From Pseudomonadota bacterium (GTDB lineage Bacteria; Pseudomonadota; Alphaproteobacteria; Rhizobiales; Xanthobacteraceae), in assembly GCA_023392205.1 (NCBI GenBank), contig JAEVZN010000263.1, positions 1 through 5,505 on the forward strand: 5,505 nt of DNA. Direction: 5' to 3'. The translations under genes were made by a program, and so were the position numbers. Below the pieces are notes generated by a model, which ran no database searches, had not been told where the DNA came from, and saw nothing but the letters and a program-made list of their open reading frames with translations. This document shows positions 1 through 5,505 of this stretch, in pieces (position 1 is the stretch's first letter; the number at the start of each line of letters is the position of its first letter).

Positions 1-450
1 GGTCAGATCGAGGCCGCGGAGGAATGGCCGGTCCCGGGCTATCTCACCTTCAACCCCCGTATGATGTATGCGGGACTGAACTGGGGTGTGGAGAATTACT
101 CCGCGGACATCGACACACTGCGCGAACTCTGCGGCGGCGGGATGCTGCAGATGCCGGCAGACGGCTCCGTGCTGGAAGATCCGGTGCTCGGCGATCAATT
201 CCGCACCTATTGGCAGACACCGCATATGGGAGCGCTGGAGCGCATGAAGCTGTTCCGGTTGGCCTGGGACATGGTCGGCTCCGAACTTGCCGGGCGGCAC
301 CTGCAATACGAAAAATTCTTTCCCGGTGCGTCCTTCGTCGTGCGCAACCACAATTATCGCGAGGCGCCCTGGAGCGAGTGGCAGGCCAACATCGACTCCG
401 TGCTGGCGCGGATGTCGCCCCCGTCGGCGCTGCCGGACGCCGCGGAGTAG
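1..450 (+). CDS. HpaB-family flavin-dependent aromatic monooxygenase, C-terminal part (5' end outside window)
   Basis: The frame is open from base 1 to the TAG at 448-450 and gives the last 149 residues of a protein whose family is usually about 480-520 residues long. The C-terminal 4-hydroxyphenylacetate 3-hydroxylase domain is recognisable. Residues about 83-95 read KLFRLAWDMVGSE, and residues about 98-110 (GRHLQYEKFFPGA) match the conserved Gly-Arg-His...Tyr-Glu-x-Phe...Gly stretch near the end of HpaB/PvcC-type enzymes. Family members hydroxylate phenolic or related aromatic substrates in the cytoplasm, using reduced FAD supplied by a separate reductase (HpaC type). No reductase is in the window. 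The substrate cannot be told from this part; 4-hydroxyphenylacetate is only the family name. The gene converges on the ABC/amidase operon, so it is a separate transcription unit. Family call is firm, specificity unknown. Confidence 0.85.
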   Translation, partial: GQIEAAEEWPVPGYLTFNPRMMYAGLNWGVENYSADIDTLRELCGGGMLQMPADGSVLEDPVLGDQFRTYWQTPHMGALERMKLFRLAWDMVGSELAGRHLQYEKFFPGASFVVRNHNYREAPWSEWQANIDSVLARMSPPSALPDAAE

Positions 451-512
451 TGGGGCTCAGCGGGTGTGATATCCATTATGAGGGAGGCAGCGCCCGCATC
501 CGTCGCTCCGGC
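451..512. other. Convergent intergenic gap without a clear terminator
   Basis: These 62 bp separate the stop of the plus-strand monooxygenase from the stop of the minus-strand ATPase gene. I looked for a GC stem followed by a T run on either strand. The best I found is a 4-bp stem (AGCG at 489-492 with CGCT at 504-507) with no T tract, which is not convincing. Termination may be Rho-dependent or lie inside the opposing gene. Confidence 0.5.
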
Positions 513-1493
513 TCACGCAACCGCTCTGGTGTTGATGCAGCGTGCAGAATGGCCCGTCTCGACGGGCTCCAGCAATATCTCGCCGCGTGCGCATTCCGGC
601 AGGGCGAACGAACAGCGCGGCTGAAACGCGCATCCGGCCGGAACATTATCCAGACGCGGTGGGGAGCCCGGAATGGCCTCAAGCCGTTGACCGCGCTGCG
701 CGCCATGCATGGTCGATGACAACAGCCCTCGCGTATAGGGATGAACCGGCTCCTTCACCACTTGCCGCAGCGACCCGCTCTCGACGATGCGGCCGGCATA
801 CATGACGGAAATCCGGTCGCTGATCTCGACTGCGACGCCGATATCGTGGGTAACGAAAATCACCGCCATGCCGAGTTCGCGCTGCAATTCGCGCAGCAGC
901 AACAGCACCTGGATCTGCACGGTGGCGTCGAGCGCCGTGGTCGGCTCGTCGGCGAGCAGGACTTTGGGACGGCATGATAGTGCCAGCGCGATCATCGCGC
1001 GCTGGCGCATTCCGCCCGACATCTCGTGCGGGTAATTGTCGAGCCGCCGTTTGGCAGAAGGAATGCGCACCCGCTCGAGCATTTCGAGCGCGCGCGCGCG
1101 GCCATCGGTGAACGAGACCTTGTCGTGCTTGACCACCGCCTCCGCGATCTGTTCGCCGATGGTGTAGACCTCATCGAGCGCCAGCATCGGCTCCTGGAAA
1201 ATCATCGACACGATGCCACCGCGCAGGCTTTCCAGTTCGACGGGATCGAGCGCCATGACGTCGCGGCCTTCGACCTTGATGCTGCCACGCATATCGATCC
1301 GCTTCGGCGGCAACATGCGCAGCAGCGCCTTAAGCGTGACGCTCTTGCCCGAGCCGGATTCGCCGAGCAGCCCCAGAACCTCGCCCTGCGCAAGCTTGAT
1401 ATCCACGCCGTTTAGCGCGTGCACATTGCGCTCGCCCTTGAAGCGGACATGCAGTCCGGAAATGTCGACAATCGGATCTGCGGTAGCGGTCAT
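513..1493 (-). CDS. DppD/OppD-type ABC importer ATPase
   Basis: A 326-residue nucleotide-binding subunit of a peptide/nickel-class ABC importer, which energises uptake on the cytoplasmic side of the membrane. Visible motifs are Walker A GESGSGKS (44-51), Q-loop Gln100 in FQEP, signature MSGGMRQR (158-165), Walker B ending ADEP (181-184), D-loop ALD (187-189) and switch His216. The C-terminal Oligo_HPY region carries PVHPYTRGLL (249-258) and four cysteines (288, 294, 301, 319). The length is normal for the family. I chose the ATG at 1493 because it overlaps the amidase stop as ATGA, has a weak GGAA (1505-1502) 8 nt upstream, and starts just before the conserved N terminus. The frame stays open upstream to 1832, but that part lies antiphase inside the amidase gene and is not domain sequence. 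It is the last gene of the operon, separated from its partner ATPase by the amidase, whereas D usually directly precedes F. Transported substrate unknown. Confidence 0.95.
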   Translation of the reverse strand: MTATADPIVDISGLHVRFKGERNVHALNGVDIKLAQGEVLGLLGESGSGKSVTLKALLRMLPPKRIDMRGSIKVEGRDVMALDPVELESLRGGIVSMIFQEPMLALDEVYTIGEQIAEAVVKHDKVSFTDGRARALEMLERVRIPSAKRRLDNYPHEMSGGMRQRAMIALALSCRPKVLLADEPTTALDATVQIQVLLLLRELQRELGMAVIFVTHDIGVAVEISDRISVMYAGRIVESGSLRQVVKEPVHPYTRGLLSSTMHGAQRGQRLEAIPGSPPRLDNVPAGCAFQPRCSFALPECARGEILLEPVETGHSARCINTRAVA

Positions 1494-2899
1494 TGCGGCA
1501 ATTCCGGTGCACGAAGATGATAATCGGTGATCTGCTGGAATGCGCGGCCCAGCGCGATGCAGGTCTCGTCCCCGAATGGGCGTCCGATGAGCTGCATTCC
1601 GATCGGCAAACCTGCCGCGCTCTGTCCTGCCGGGACCACCAGCACCGGCAGGCCGAGATAATTCACCGGCCGCATGAAGCGCATGACGGCGACCACCAGT
1701 TCCTCGGCATTCGGACCGCCGCCCACATCCGTCTCGTCGATCCGCGGCGCCGCCGAACGCGACGCAGGCGCCACGATCACATCGACATTGCCGATGGCGT
1801 CGAGATGCGCCTGCAGTGCAGGTCCACGCCAACGCAGCGCTTCGAGATATTCGATGGCGCTATAGGCCAATCCATTCTCCAGCCGGTTGCGCACCTGCGG
1901 CGTATAATCTTCCGGCCGCATCCGCAGCCACGGCGCATGCAGCGCGGCAGCCTCCACCGCGAGCACTACGAGCGCTGCTGCCGCAACCGCTGTCTGGTCC
2001 GGCAGTTCGACCTTGACGATCCGCACGCCGAGCTTTTCGAATTGCCTTATCGTGCTGTCGAGCGCCGCGGCCACATCCGGCTCAATGCCATCAACATAGA
2101 AGCTTGTCGGTATGCCGACCGTCAGACCATTCACGTCGCGTTGCGCGGCGGCCCTGTCCCAAAGCGGCGAACCATCCGTCACCGGATCGAGCGGGTCGGG
2201 ACCGGCAATGGATTCGGCGATCAATGCGCAATCCTCGGCGCTGCGCGCCAGCGGACCGACAGTATCGAGCGTGAAGGACAGCGGCATGGCGTTGGCCCGG
2301 CTGACACGTCCGGTCGTGGTTTTGAGGCCGGTCACGCCGCAGCAATGCGCAGGCATCCTGACCGACCCGCCGGTGTCGGACCCCAGCGCCGCATAGGTCA
2401 ACCGCGCGGCGACTGAAGCGCCCGACCCTGACGAGGACCCACCGGTGATATGGAACGGATCCCATGGATTGCGCGCTGGCCCGAGATAGGCGTTGTGGCC
2501 TGTGGGGCCGTAGGCGAATTCCGCCATGTGCAGCGCGCCGATGCGGATCGCGCCAGCGTCTTCCAGTCGCGCGATCGCCGTCGACGTGGCGGGCGCAATC
2601 CAGCCGTCGCGGATCTTCGATCCGCAACCGGCCGGCTCGCCCGCGATATAATACATGTCCTTGTGCGCAAGCGGCACGCCATGCAACGGACCTTTCGGCC
2701 CGGATGTCGCCAGCACAGCATCGGCATCTTTCGCTGCCTTTAAGGCGTCATTGGCATTGATGCGTACGAAGGCGTTCAGCAGTGGCTGCCATTGTTCGAT
2801 CCGCTTAAGCAACGCCTGCGTCGCCTCAACCGACGACAATTGGCGCGTTCGAATTGCCTCGGCCGCATCAGCAAGCGAGAGCAGCGCCGGGTCGCTCAC
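1490..2899 (-). CDS. Amidase-signature family hydrolase (GatA/AtzE-like)
   Basis: A 469-residue cytoplasmic hydrolase, full length for the amidase-signature family, which cleaves C-N amide bonds with a Ser-cisSer-Lys triad. The triad is visible: Lys80 in AHKDM, cis-Ser155 in the GGSSSGSG loop (153-160), and nucleophile Ser179 in GSDTGGSVRMPA (173-184). The 75- and 24-residue spacings equal those I recall for GatA (Lys79/Ser154/Ser178), so the enzyme should be active. No signal peptide is present. The start is GTG at 2899-2897, overlapping the TGA of the upstream ATPase gene as GTGA. It has no good Shine-Dalgarno, so translation probably depends on coupling. The N terminus after it (LSLADAAEAIRTRQLSSVE) is typical of the family. 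It lies inside an ABC importer operon and directly follows a GatC/AtzG-like segment, so it may act on the imported solute with a small partner. A role in tRNA amidotransfer is unlikely because no gatB is nearby. Exact substrate unknown. Confidence 0.93.
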   Translation of the reverse strand: MSDPALLSLADAAEAIRTRQLSSVEATQALLKRIEQWQPLLNAFVRINANDALKAAKDADAVLATSGPKGPLHGVPLAHKDMYYIAGEPAGCGSKIRDGWIAPATSTAIARLEDAGAIRIGALHMAEFAYGPTGHNAYLGPARNPWDPFHITGGSSSGSGASVAARLTYAALGSDTGGSVRMPAHCCGVTGLKTTTGRVSRANAMPLSFTLDTVGPLARSAEDCALIAESIAGPDPLDPVTDGSPLWDRAAAQRDVNGLTVGIPTSFYVDGIEPDVAAALDSTIRQFEKLGVRIVKVELPDQTAVAAAALVVLAVEAAALHAPWLRMRPEDYTPQVRNRLENGLAYSAIEYLEALRWRGPALQAHLDAIGNVDVIVAPASRSAAPRIDETDVGGGPNAEELVVAVMRFMRPVNYLGLPVLVVPAGQSAAGLPIGMQLIGRPFGDETCIALGRAFQQITDYHLRAPELPQ

Positions 2900-3105
2900 G
2901 GCTTCGACCCGTTTTTGGCCCCGCGCCGCGCGATCATCATGTAGGTCGCAGGTTCGATCTCAAATGCGATCGCGATATCGTCCTGTGCCATGCGCGCGAC
3001 CACCGGCGTCACCGCCTTGGCGATCCGCGCCGGCGAGTCTTCGGGCAAAGGGATGCGCGCTGCCTTCGCCATCATCGCAACGCGCTCCGGCGTGACCTCA
3101 GCCAT
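2896..3105 (-). other. GatC/AtzG-like small-subunit segment, fused in frame to the ATPase or separately started at 3105
   Basis: Residues 350-418 of the ATPase ORF (69 residues from an internal Met) lie outside the ATPase fold. They read as a small helical protein: MAEVTPERVAMMAKAARIPL, then a PEDSPARIAKAV helix, then FEIEPATYMM near the end. The layout (helix, an IPL or LxL turn, a second helix, then an acidic E-P motif) resembles AtzG (DUF4089) and GatC, small proteins that bind and stabilise amidases such as AtzE and GatA. The next gene is such an amidase. The internal ATG at 3105-3103 has its own GGGGA (3116-3112) at 6-nt spacing, so a free small subunit could be made. No in-frame stop separates it from the ATPase. 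The similarity is judged by eye, is modest, and rests partly on context. Confidence 0.5.
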
Positions 3106-4152
3106 GGTTTGTCCCCGGCTGCCCGCAAGCGAATGCCCGGAATTCGGATCGACCATATGGCACGCCGCAACGTGGCGGTCCGCACCCGCCGGCGACAGCG
3201 GCGGCGCTTTCGCGCTGCAGACCTCCTCGGCGAAGGCGCAGCGCGTATGGAAGCGGCAGCCGGATGGCGGGTTGATCGGGTTGGGGGGATCGCCGGCAAT
3301 GGGCGGATTCTGCGTGCGATTGTCCGGATCGAGCGAGGGCATCGCCGCAAACAGCGCCTCGGTATAGGGATGGCAAGGCTTATTCCACATGGCCTCGACC
3401 GGCCCGCTTTCCACGACCTCGCCGAGATACATGACAACGATCCGGTCGCTGATGAAGCGGATGACGTTGAGATCGTGCGAGATGAAAATGTAGGTCAGGC
3501 CGAATTCATTCTTCAGATCGATCAGCAGATTGATGACCTGCGCCTCCACCGACTTGTCGAGCGCGGAGACTGCCTCGTCGAGAATCACCAGTCGCGGCGA
3601 CAGCGCCAGCGCGCGCGCGATGTTGACGCGCTGCTTCTGTCCGCCCGACAATTCGTGCGGATAACGGCCGGCAAAGACGGCGGGATCGAGCCCGACCTTG
3701 CGCAGCAATTCGTGCGCACGCTCGCGTGCTGCTTCCGCAGCAAGCCCGTGCACGCGCGGTCCAAACGCCACGGTGTCCTCGACCGTCAGGCGCGGGTTGA
3801 GAGAGGCGTAACTGTCCTGGAACACCATCTGCACGCGGCGGCGCAGATCGCGCATCGACAGCGCGGAGCCGACGGCCTCCCCGTCGAACAGAATATTGCC
3901 CCGGTCATAGGGCATCAGGCCGACGATCAGGCGCGCCGTGGTCGACTTGCCGCAACCGGACTCGCCGACCAGTCCCACCACCTCGCCCTTGTCGACGGAG
4001 ATCGACACGTCGTCGACCGCGCGCACGACGCTTTTGCTGCCGAACGGCCCGCCGCCGACGTTGAAGTGCTTGACCAGGTTCTGCACCTGAAGAAGCGGCT
4101 GGGCCGGCCCGCCGACATCGGCCGCGGGTGCGAGCGTTTCAGCTTCTGACAT
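2896..4152 (-). CDS. OppF/DppF-type ABC importer ATPase with an extra C-terminal GatC/AtzG-like segment
   Basis: A 418-residue ORF, longer than the usual 320-350 for this ATPase. Residues 20 to about 335 are a standard F-type nucleotide-binding subunit: Walker A GESGCGKS (63-70), Q-loop Gln112 in FQDS, signature LSGGQKQR (168-175), Walker B ending LDEA (191-194), D-loop SALD (196-199) and switch His226. The Oligo_HPY tail has HPYTEALF (261-268) and cysteines 299, 305, 312 and 331. DEA replaces the commoner DEP after Walker B, as in some relatives. A short linker is followed by an extra segment from Met350 (separate entry). The ATG at 4152 is preferred because GGAG (4164-4161) lies 8 nt upstream; a GTG at 4161 would add three residues. 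The start overlaps the DppC-type gene by 14 bp, and the stop overlaps the amidase start (GTGA). It pairs with the D-type ATPase to power import. Confidence 0.93.
   Translation of the reverse strand: MSEAETLAPAADVGGPAQPLLQVQNLVKHFNVGGGPFGSKSVVRAVDDVSISVDKGEVVGLVGESGCGKSTTARLIVGLMPYDRGNILFDGEAVGSALSMRDLRRRVQMVFQDSYASLNPRLTVEDTVAFGPRVHGLAAEAARERAHELLRKVGLDPAVFAGRYPHELSGGQKQRVNIARALALSPRLVILDEAVSALDKSVEAQVINLLIDLKNEFGLTYIFISHDLNVIRFISDRIVVMYLGEVVESGPVEAMWNKPCHPYTEALFAAMPSLDPDNRTQNPPIAGDPPNPINPPSGCRFHTRCAFAEEVCSAKAPPLSPAGADRHVAACHMVDPNSGHSLAGSRGQTMAEVTPERVAMMAKAARIPLPEDSPARIAKAVTPVVARMAQDDIAIAFEIEPATYMMIARRGAKNGSKP
3112..3116 (-). promoter_or_regulatory. Candidate internal ribosome binding site before Met350 of the F-type ATPase ORF
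   Basis: GGGGA on the minus strand sits 6 nt before the in-frame ATG at 3105, where the GatC/AtzG-like segment begins. It would allow separate translation of that segment. Short purine runs are common in GC-rich DNA, so this is suggestive only. Confidence 0.35.
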
Positions 4153-5026
4153 CCATCGCACTCCGCAGGCCGTCGCTCAGAAGGTTGAAGCAGATCGATA
4201 CGGCAAAGATCATCACGCCCGGCAGCGCCGCCACCCAGGGATTGACGTAGATCGCGGTGCGCAGGGTGTTCAGCATCAGCCCCCATTCCGGCTCCGGCGG
4301 CCTGGTGCCAAGCCCGAGGAATGAGAGCCCGGCCGCGAGGATCATGCACACGCTGATCAGGCTGGTCGCATAGACGAAGATCGGGCCAAGCACATTACCA
4401 AGCACATGCACCCGCATGATGGTCAGCGACCCCGCGCCGGACGCACGTGCCGCATCGACGAAATCGAGATTGCGTACGCTCGTTGTCACGCTTTCGGCGA
4501 CGCGGACAATCGGCGGAATGAACACGATCGTAAGCGAAAGCACGCTGTTGAAAATACCGGCGCCGAGCGCGCCGGAAATCGCGATCGCCAGCAATACCGA
4601 CGGGAAGGCGTAGAAGATGTCGATGGTGCGCATGATGAGCTGATTGGTTACGCCGCCAACGTAACCTGCGGTCACGCCCAGCGTGGTCCCGATCAGAAAC
4701 GCCAGGAACACCGGAAACAGTCCGATGAACAATGTCAGGCGGCCGCCATAGATGAGGCGCGAAAGCATATCACGGCCGAGCTCATCGGTTCCAAGCGGAT
4801 AGCCCGGCGTACCGATCGGGCGAAGCCTGCGGATCATGCTGCCCTGATAGGGATCGGCAAGCCCGAGCCATGGGGCGAAGATTGCAGCCAGCGCAATCGC
4901 CAGGATGAGCAATGCGCAGCCGATGCTGACCGGATCGCGCAGAAGACGACGCAACACGCCGCTCCAATACCCGCGTGCGCGTCTCGGGGGGATGGGCTCG
5001 ACCACATCCTGCGCCATGACGCTCAT
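4139..5026 (-). CDS. DppC-type ABC importer permease
   Basis: A 295-residue integral membrane permease of the peptide/nickel (DppC/OppC/GsiD) class, full length. The N-terminal cytoplasmic part is basic (PRRARGYWSGVLRRLLRDP) and is followed by a first membrane helix at about 33-52. The family hallmark PLGTDELGRDMLSRLIYGGR is at 77-96. Further helices lie at about 97-120, 136-155, 160-178, 217-237 and 265-284. The EAA-type coupling loop, which docks on the ATPases, is at about 187-216 (LDFVDAARASGAGS and onward). The C-terminal NLLSDGLRSAMD is typical. The start is the ATG at 5026, though an in-frame ATG at 5017 (MAQDV) is also possible. There is no strong Shine-Dalgarno; a chain of mini-ORFs leads into the start (separate entry). 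It forms the translocation pore with the DppB-type subunit. Class firm, substrate unknown. Confidence 0.95.
   Translation of the reverse strand: MSVMAQDVVEPIPPRRARGYWSGVLRRLLRDPVSIGCALLILAIALAAIFAPWLGLADPYQGSMIRRLRPIGTPGYPLGTDELGRDMLSRLIYGGRLTLFIGLFPVFLAFLIGTTLGVTAGYVGGVTNQLIMRTIDIFYAFPSVLLAIAISGALGAGIFNSVLSLTIVFIPPIVRVAESVTTSVRNLDFVDAARASGAGSLTIMRVHVLGNVLGPIFVYATSLISVCMILAAGLSFLGLGTRPPEPEWGLMLNTLRTAIYVNPWVAALPGVMIFAVSICFNLLSDGLRSAMDVRS
4161..4164 (-). promoter_or_regulatory. Ribosome binding site that decides the F-type ATPase start
   Basis: GGAG on the minus strand lies 8 nt before the ATG at 4152, within the last codons of the DppC-type gene. The spacing favours the ATG at 4152 over the GTG at 4161, which overlaps this motif and could not use it. 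Confidence 0.6.
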
Positions 5027-5055
5027 GGTTTCACGCTCATGCTTTCACGTTCATG
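5014..5055 (-). repeat. 14-bp tandem repeat, about three copies, spanning the dppC-type start
   Basis: On the minus strand, CATGAACGTGAAAG (5055-5042) is followed directly by CATGAGCGTGAAAC (5041-5028). These match at 12 of 14 bases. A third, degenerate copy (5027-5014) keeps the first nine bases, CATGAGCGT. Each copy carries an ATG. Because 14 is not a multiple of three, successive ATGs fall in different frames. The third copy contains the real permease start, so the array looks like duplication of the start region. Confidence 0.75.
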
Positions 5056-5062
5056 GCTTCAT
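5023..5062 (-). promoter_or_regulatory. Chain of three ATGA-linked mini-ORFs joining the dppB-type stop to the dppC-type start
   Basis: The DppB-type stop TGA (5061-5059) overlaps an ATG at 5062. That ATG opens a three-codon ORF (MKP) ending in a TGA that overlaps the ATG at 5054. This one opens a five-codon ORF (MNVKA) whose TGA overlaps the ATG at 5040. The third ORF (MSVKP) ends in a TGA overlapping the DppC-type ATG at 5026. Four consecutive ATGA junctions therefore bridge the 32-bp gap. The arrangement is read directly from the sequence. That ribosomes use it for termination-reinitiation is inference. Confidence 0.5.
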
Positions 5063-5505
5063 GCCCGCTTGATGCGTGGGTCGATCGCCGCCTGCAGCAC
5101 ATCGACAAGGAGATTGAGAACCACAAAGAACAGCGCCAGCACCAGTATCGTGCCTTGCAGCAAGGGCAGATCGCGCTGGAAAATCGCCGAATTGAGCAGA
5201 AAGCCCGTGCCCGGCCAGGAGAAGACGGTCTCGATCAGGATCGAACCGCCGAGCAGATATCCAAGTTGCAGGCCCATCACCGCAATCGCGGTCGGCGCCG
5301 CGTTCTTGAGGACATGACGAAACACGCGAACTTCATCCAGACCCTTCGAGCGCAACGCCAGCACGAATTCCTGCGAAAGCAGATCGCCGACCAGCGCCCG
5401 CACCGTGCGGCTGACAATGCCCATAGGGATCACCGACATCGTGACCGCGGGCAGGATCAGATACTGGATATGATCCCAGTCCCAGGCCCATCCGCCCGAC
5501 CCTGC
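5059..5505 (-). CDS. DppB-type ABC importer permease, C-terminal part (5' end outside window)
   Basis: The frame is open from the right edge to the TGA at 5061-5059 and gives the last 148 residues of a permease normally about 305-340 long. It holds membrane helices at about residues 17-32, 74-95 and 115-138 of the fragment. The EAA coupling loop runs from about 36 to 70 (VRALVGDLLSQEFVLALRSK, then GLDEVRVFRHVLKN), and the family motif ETVFSWPGTGFLL is at 92-104, followed by RDLPLLQG. The ATG at 5439 is internal: the upstream codons (ending YLILPAVT) are conserved permease sequence. It pairs with the DppC-type subunit to form the membrane channel. It is the most upstream gene of the operon visible here; a solute-binding protein gene would be expected further to the right. 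Confidence 0.93.
   Translation of the reverse strand, partial: AGSGGWAWDWDHIQYLILPAVTMSVIPMGIVSRTVRALVGDLLSQEFVLALRSKGLDEVRVFRHVLKNAAPTAIAVMGLQLGYLLGGSILIETVFSWPGTGFLLNSAIFQRDLPLLQGTILVLALFFVVLNLLVDVLQAAIDPRIKRA

Noticed and set aside
481..512. Possible hairpin terminator between the convergent genes
   Set aside because: Only a 4-bp stem with an 11-base loop and no T run, so I could not support it as a terminator.
24..719. 231-codon plus-strand frame overlapping the monooxygenase end and the ATPase end
   Set aside because: It spans two real genes in other frames and its translation is Arg/Ala-rich with no motif. The HpaB-type frame explains positions 1-450.
1089..1101. Alternating GC run (13 bp), and a similar CG run near 3609-3618
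   Set aside because: Both fall within Ala/Arg codons of ATPase genes in GC-rich DNA. They are too short to argue for a structural element.
1494..1832. 113-codon N-terminal extension of the D-type ATPase frame
   Set aside because: It lies out of frame inside the amidase gene and has no family similarity. The ATG at 1493 in the ATGA overlap precedes the normal N terminus.
2854..4149. 431-codon open frame on the plus strand, antisense to almost the whole F-type ATPase gene
   Set aside because: Its translation is Arg/His/Asp-rich with no recognisable domain. Long antisense frames are expected opposite GC-rich genes with strong third-position bias. The minus strand holds every ATPase motif.
4406..5317. 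303-codon plus-strand open frame across the two permease genes
   Set aside because: Low-complexity charged translation with no membrane or domain pattern, crossing the gene junction. It is an antisense shadow of clear permease genes.

Overview
The window is high-GC bacterial DNA that is almost entirely coding. Codon use (strong G/C at third positions) and the protein families suggest an alphaproteobacterium, perhaps of the Bradyrhizobium/Rhodopseudomonas kind. That placement is an impression from style, not a search result. I see no RNA gene, insertion sequence, CRISPR array or origin.

Layout. Positions 1-450 (+) hold the last 149 codons of an HpaB-type (4-hydroxyphenylacetate 3-hydroxylase family) flavin-dependent monooxygenase. 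After a 62-bp convergent gap, everything else is one minus-strand operon read from right to left: C-terminal half of a DppB-type permease (5505-5059), DppC-type permease (5026-4139), OppF/DppF-type ATPase (4152-2896), amidase-signature hydrolase (2899-1490), and DppD/OppD-type ATPase (1493-513). The solute-binding protein, the start of the DppB-type gene and the operon promoter must lie beyond the right edge, if present.

How it works together. The two permeases and two ATPases make a complete peptide/opine/nickel-class ABC importer core. An amidase sits between the two ATPase genes, with stop/start overlaps on both sides (GTGA and ATGA). This suggests that the imported solute carries an amide, ureido or N-acyl bond that is cleaved in the cytoplasm. 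The substrate cannot be read from the sequence.

Two points stand out. (1) The F-type ATPase does not end after its usual Oligo_HPY cysteine motif. It continues in frame for about 70 residues that look like a small GatC/AtzG-type amidase partner subunit, directly before the amidase gene. This could be a true fusion, a second protein from an internal start at 3105, or two genes merged by a frameshift. (2) The permease-permease junction is a chain of tiny ORFs (3, 5 and 5 codons), each joined to the next by an ATGA stop/start overlap. A 14-bp tandem repeat creates it, and it carries the reading frame from the dppB-type stop to the dppC-type start.
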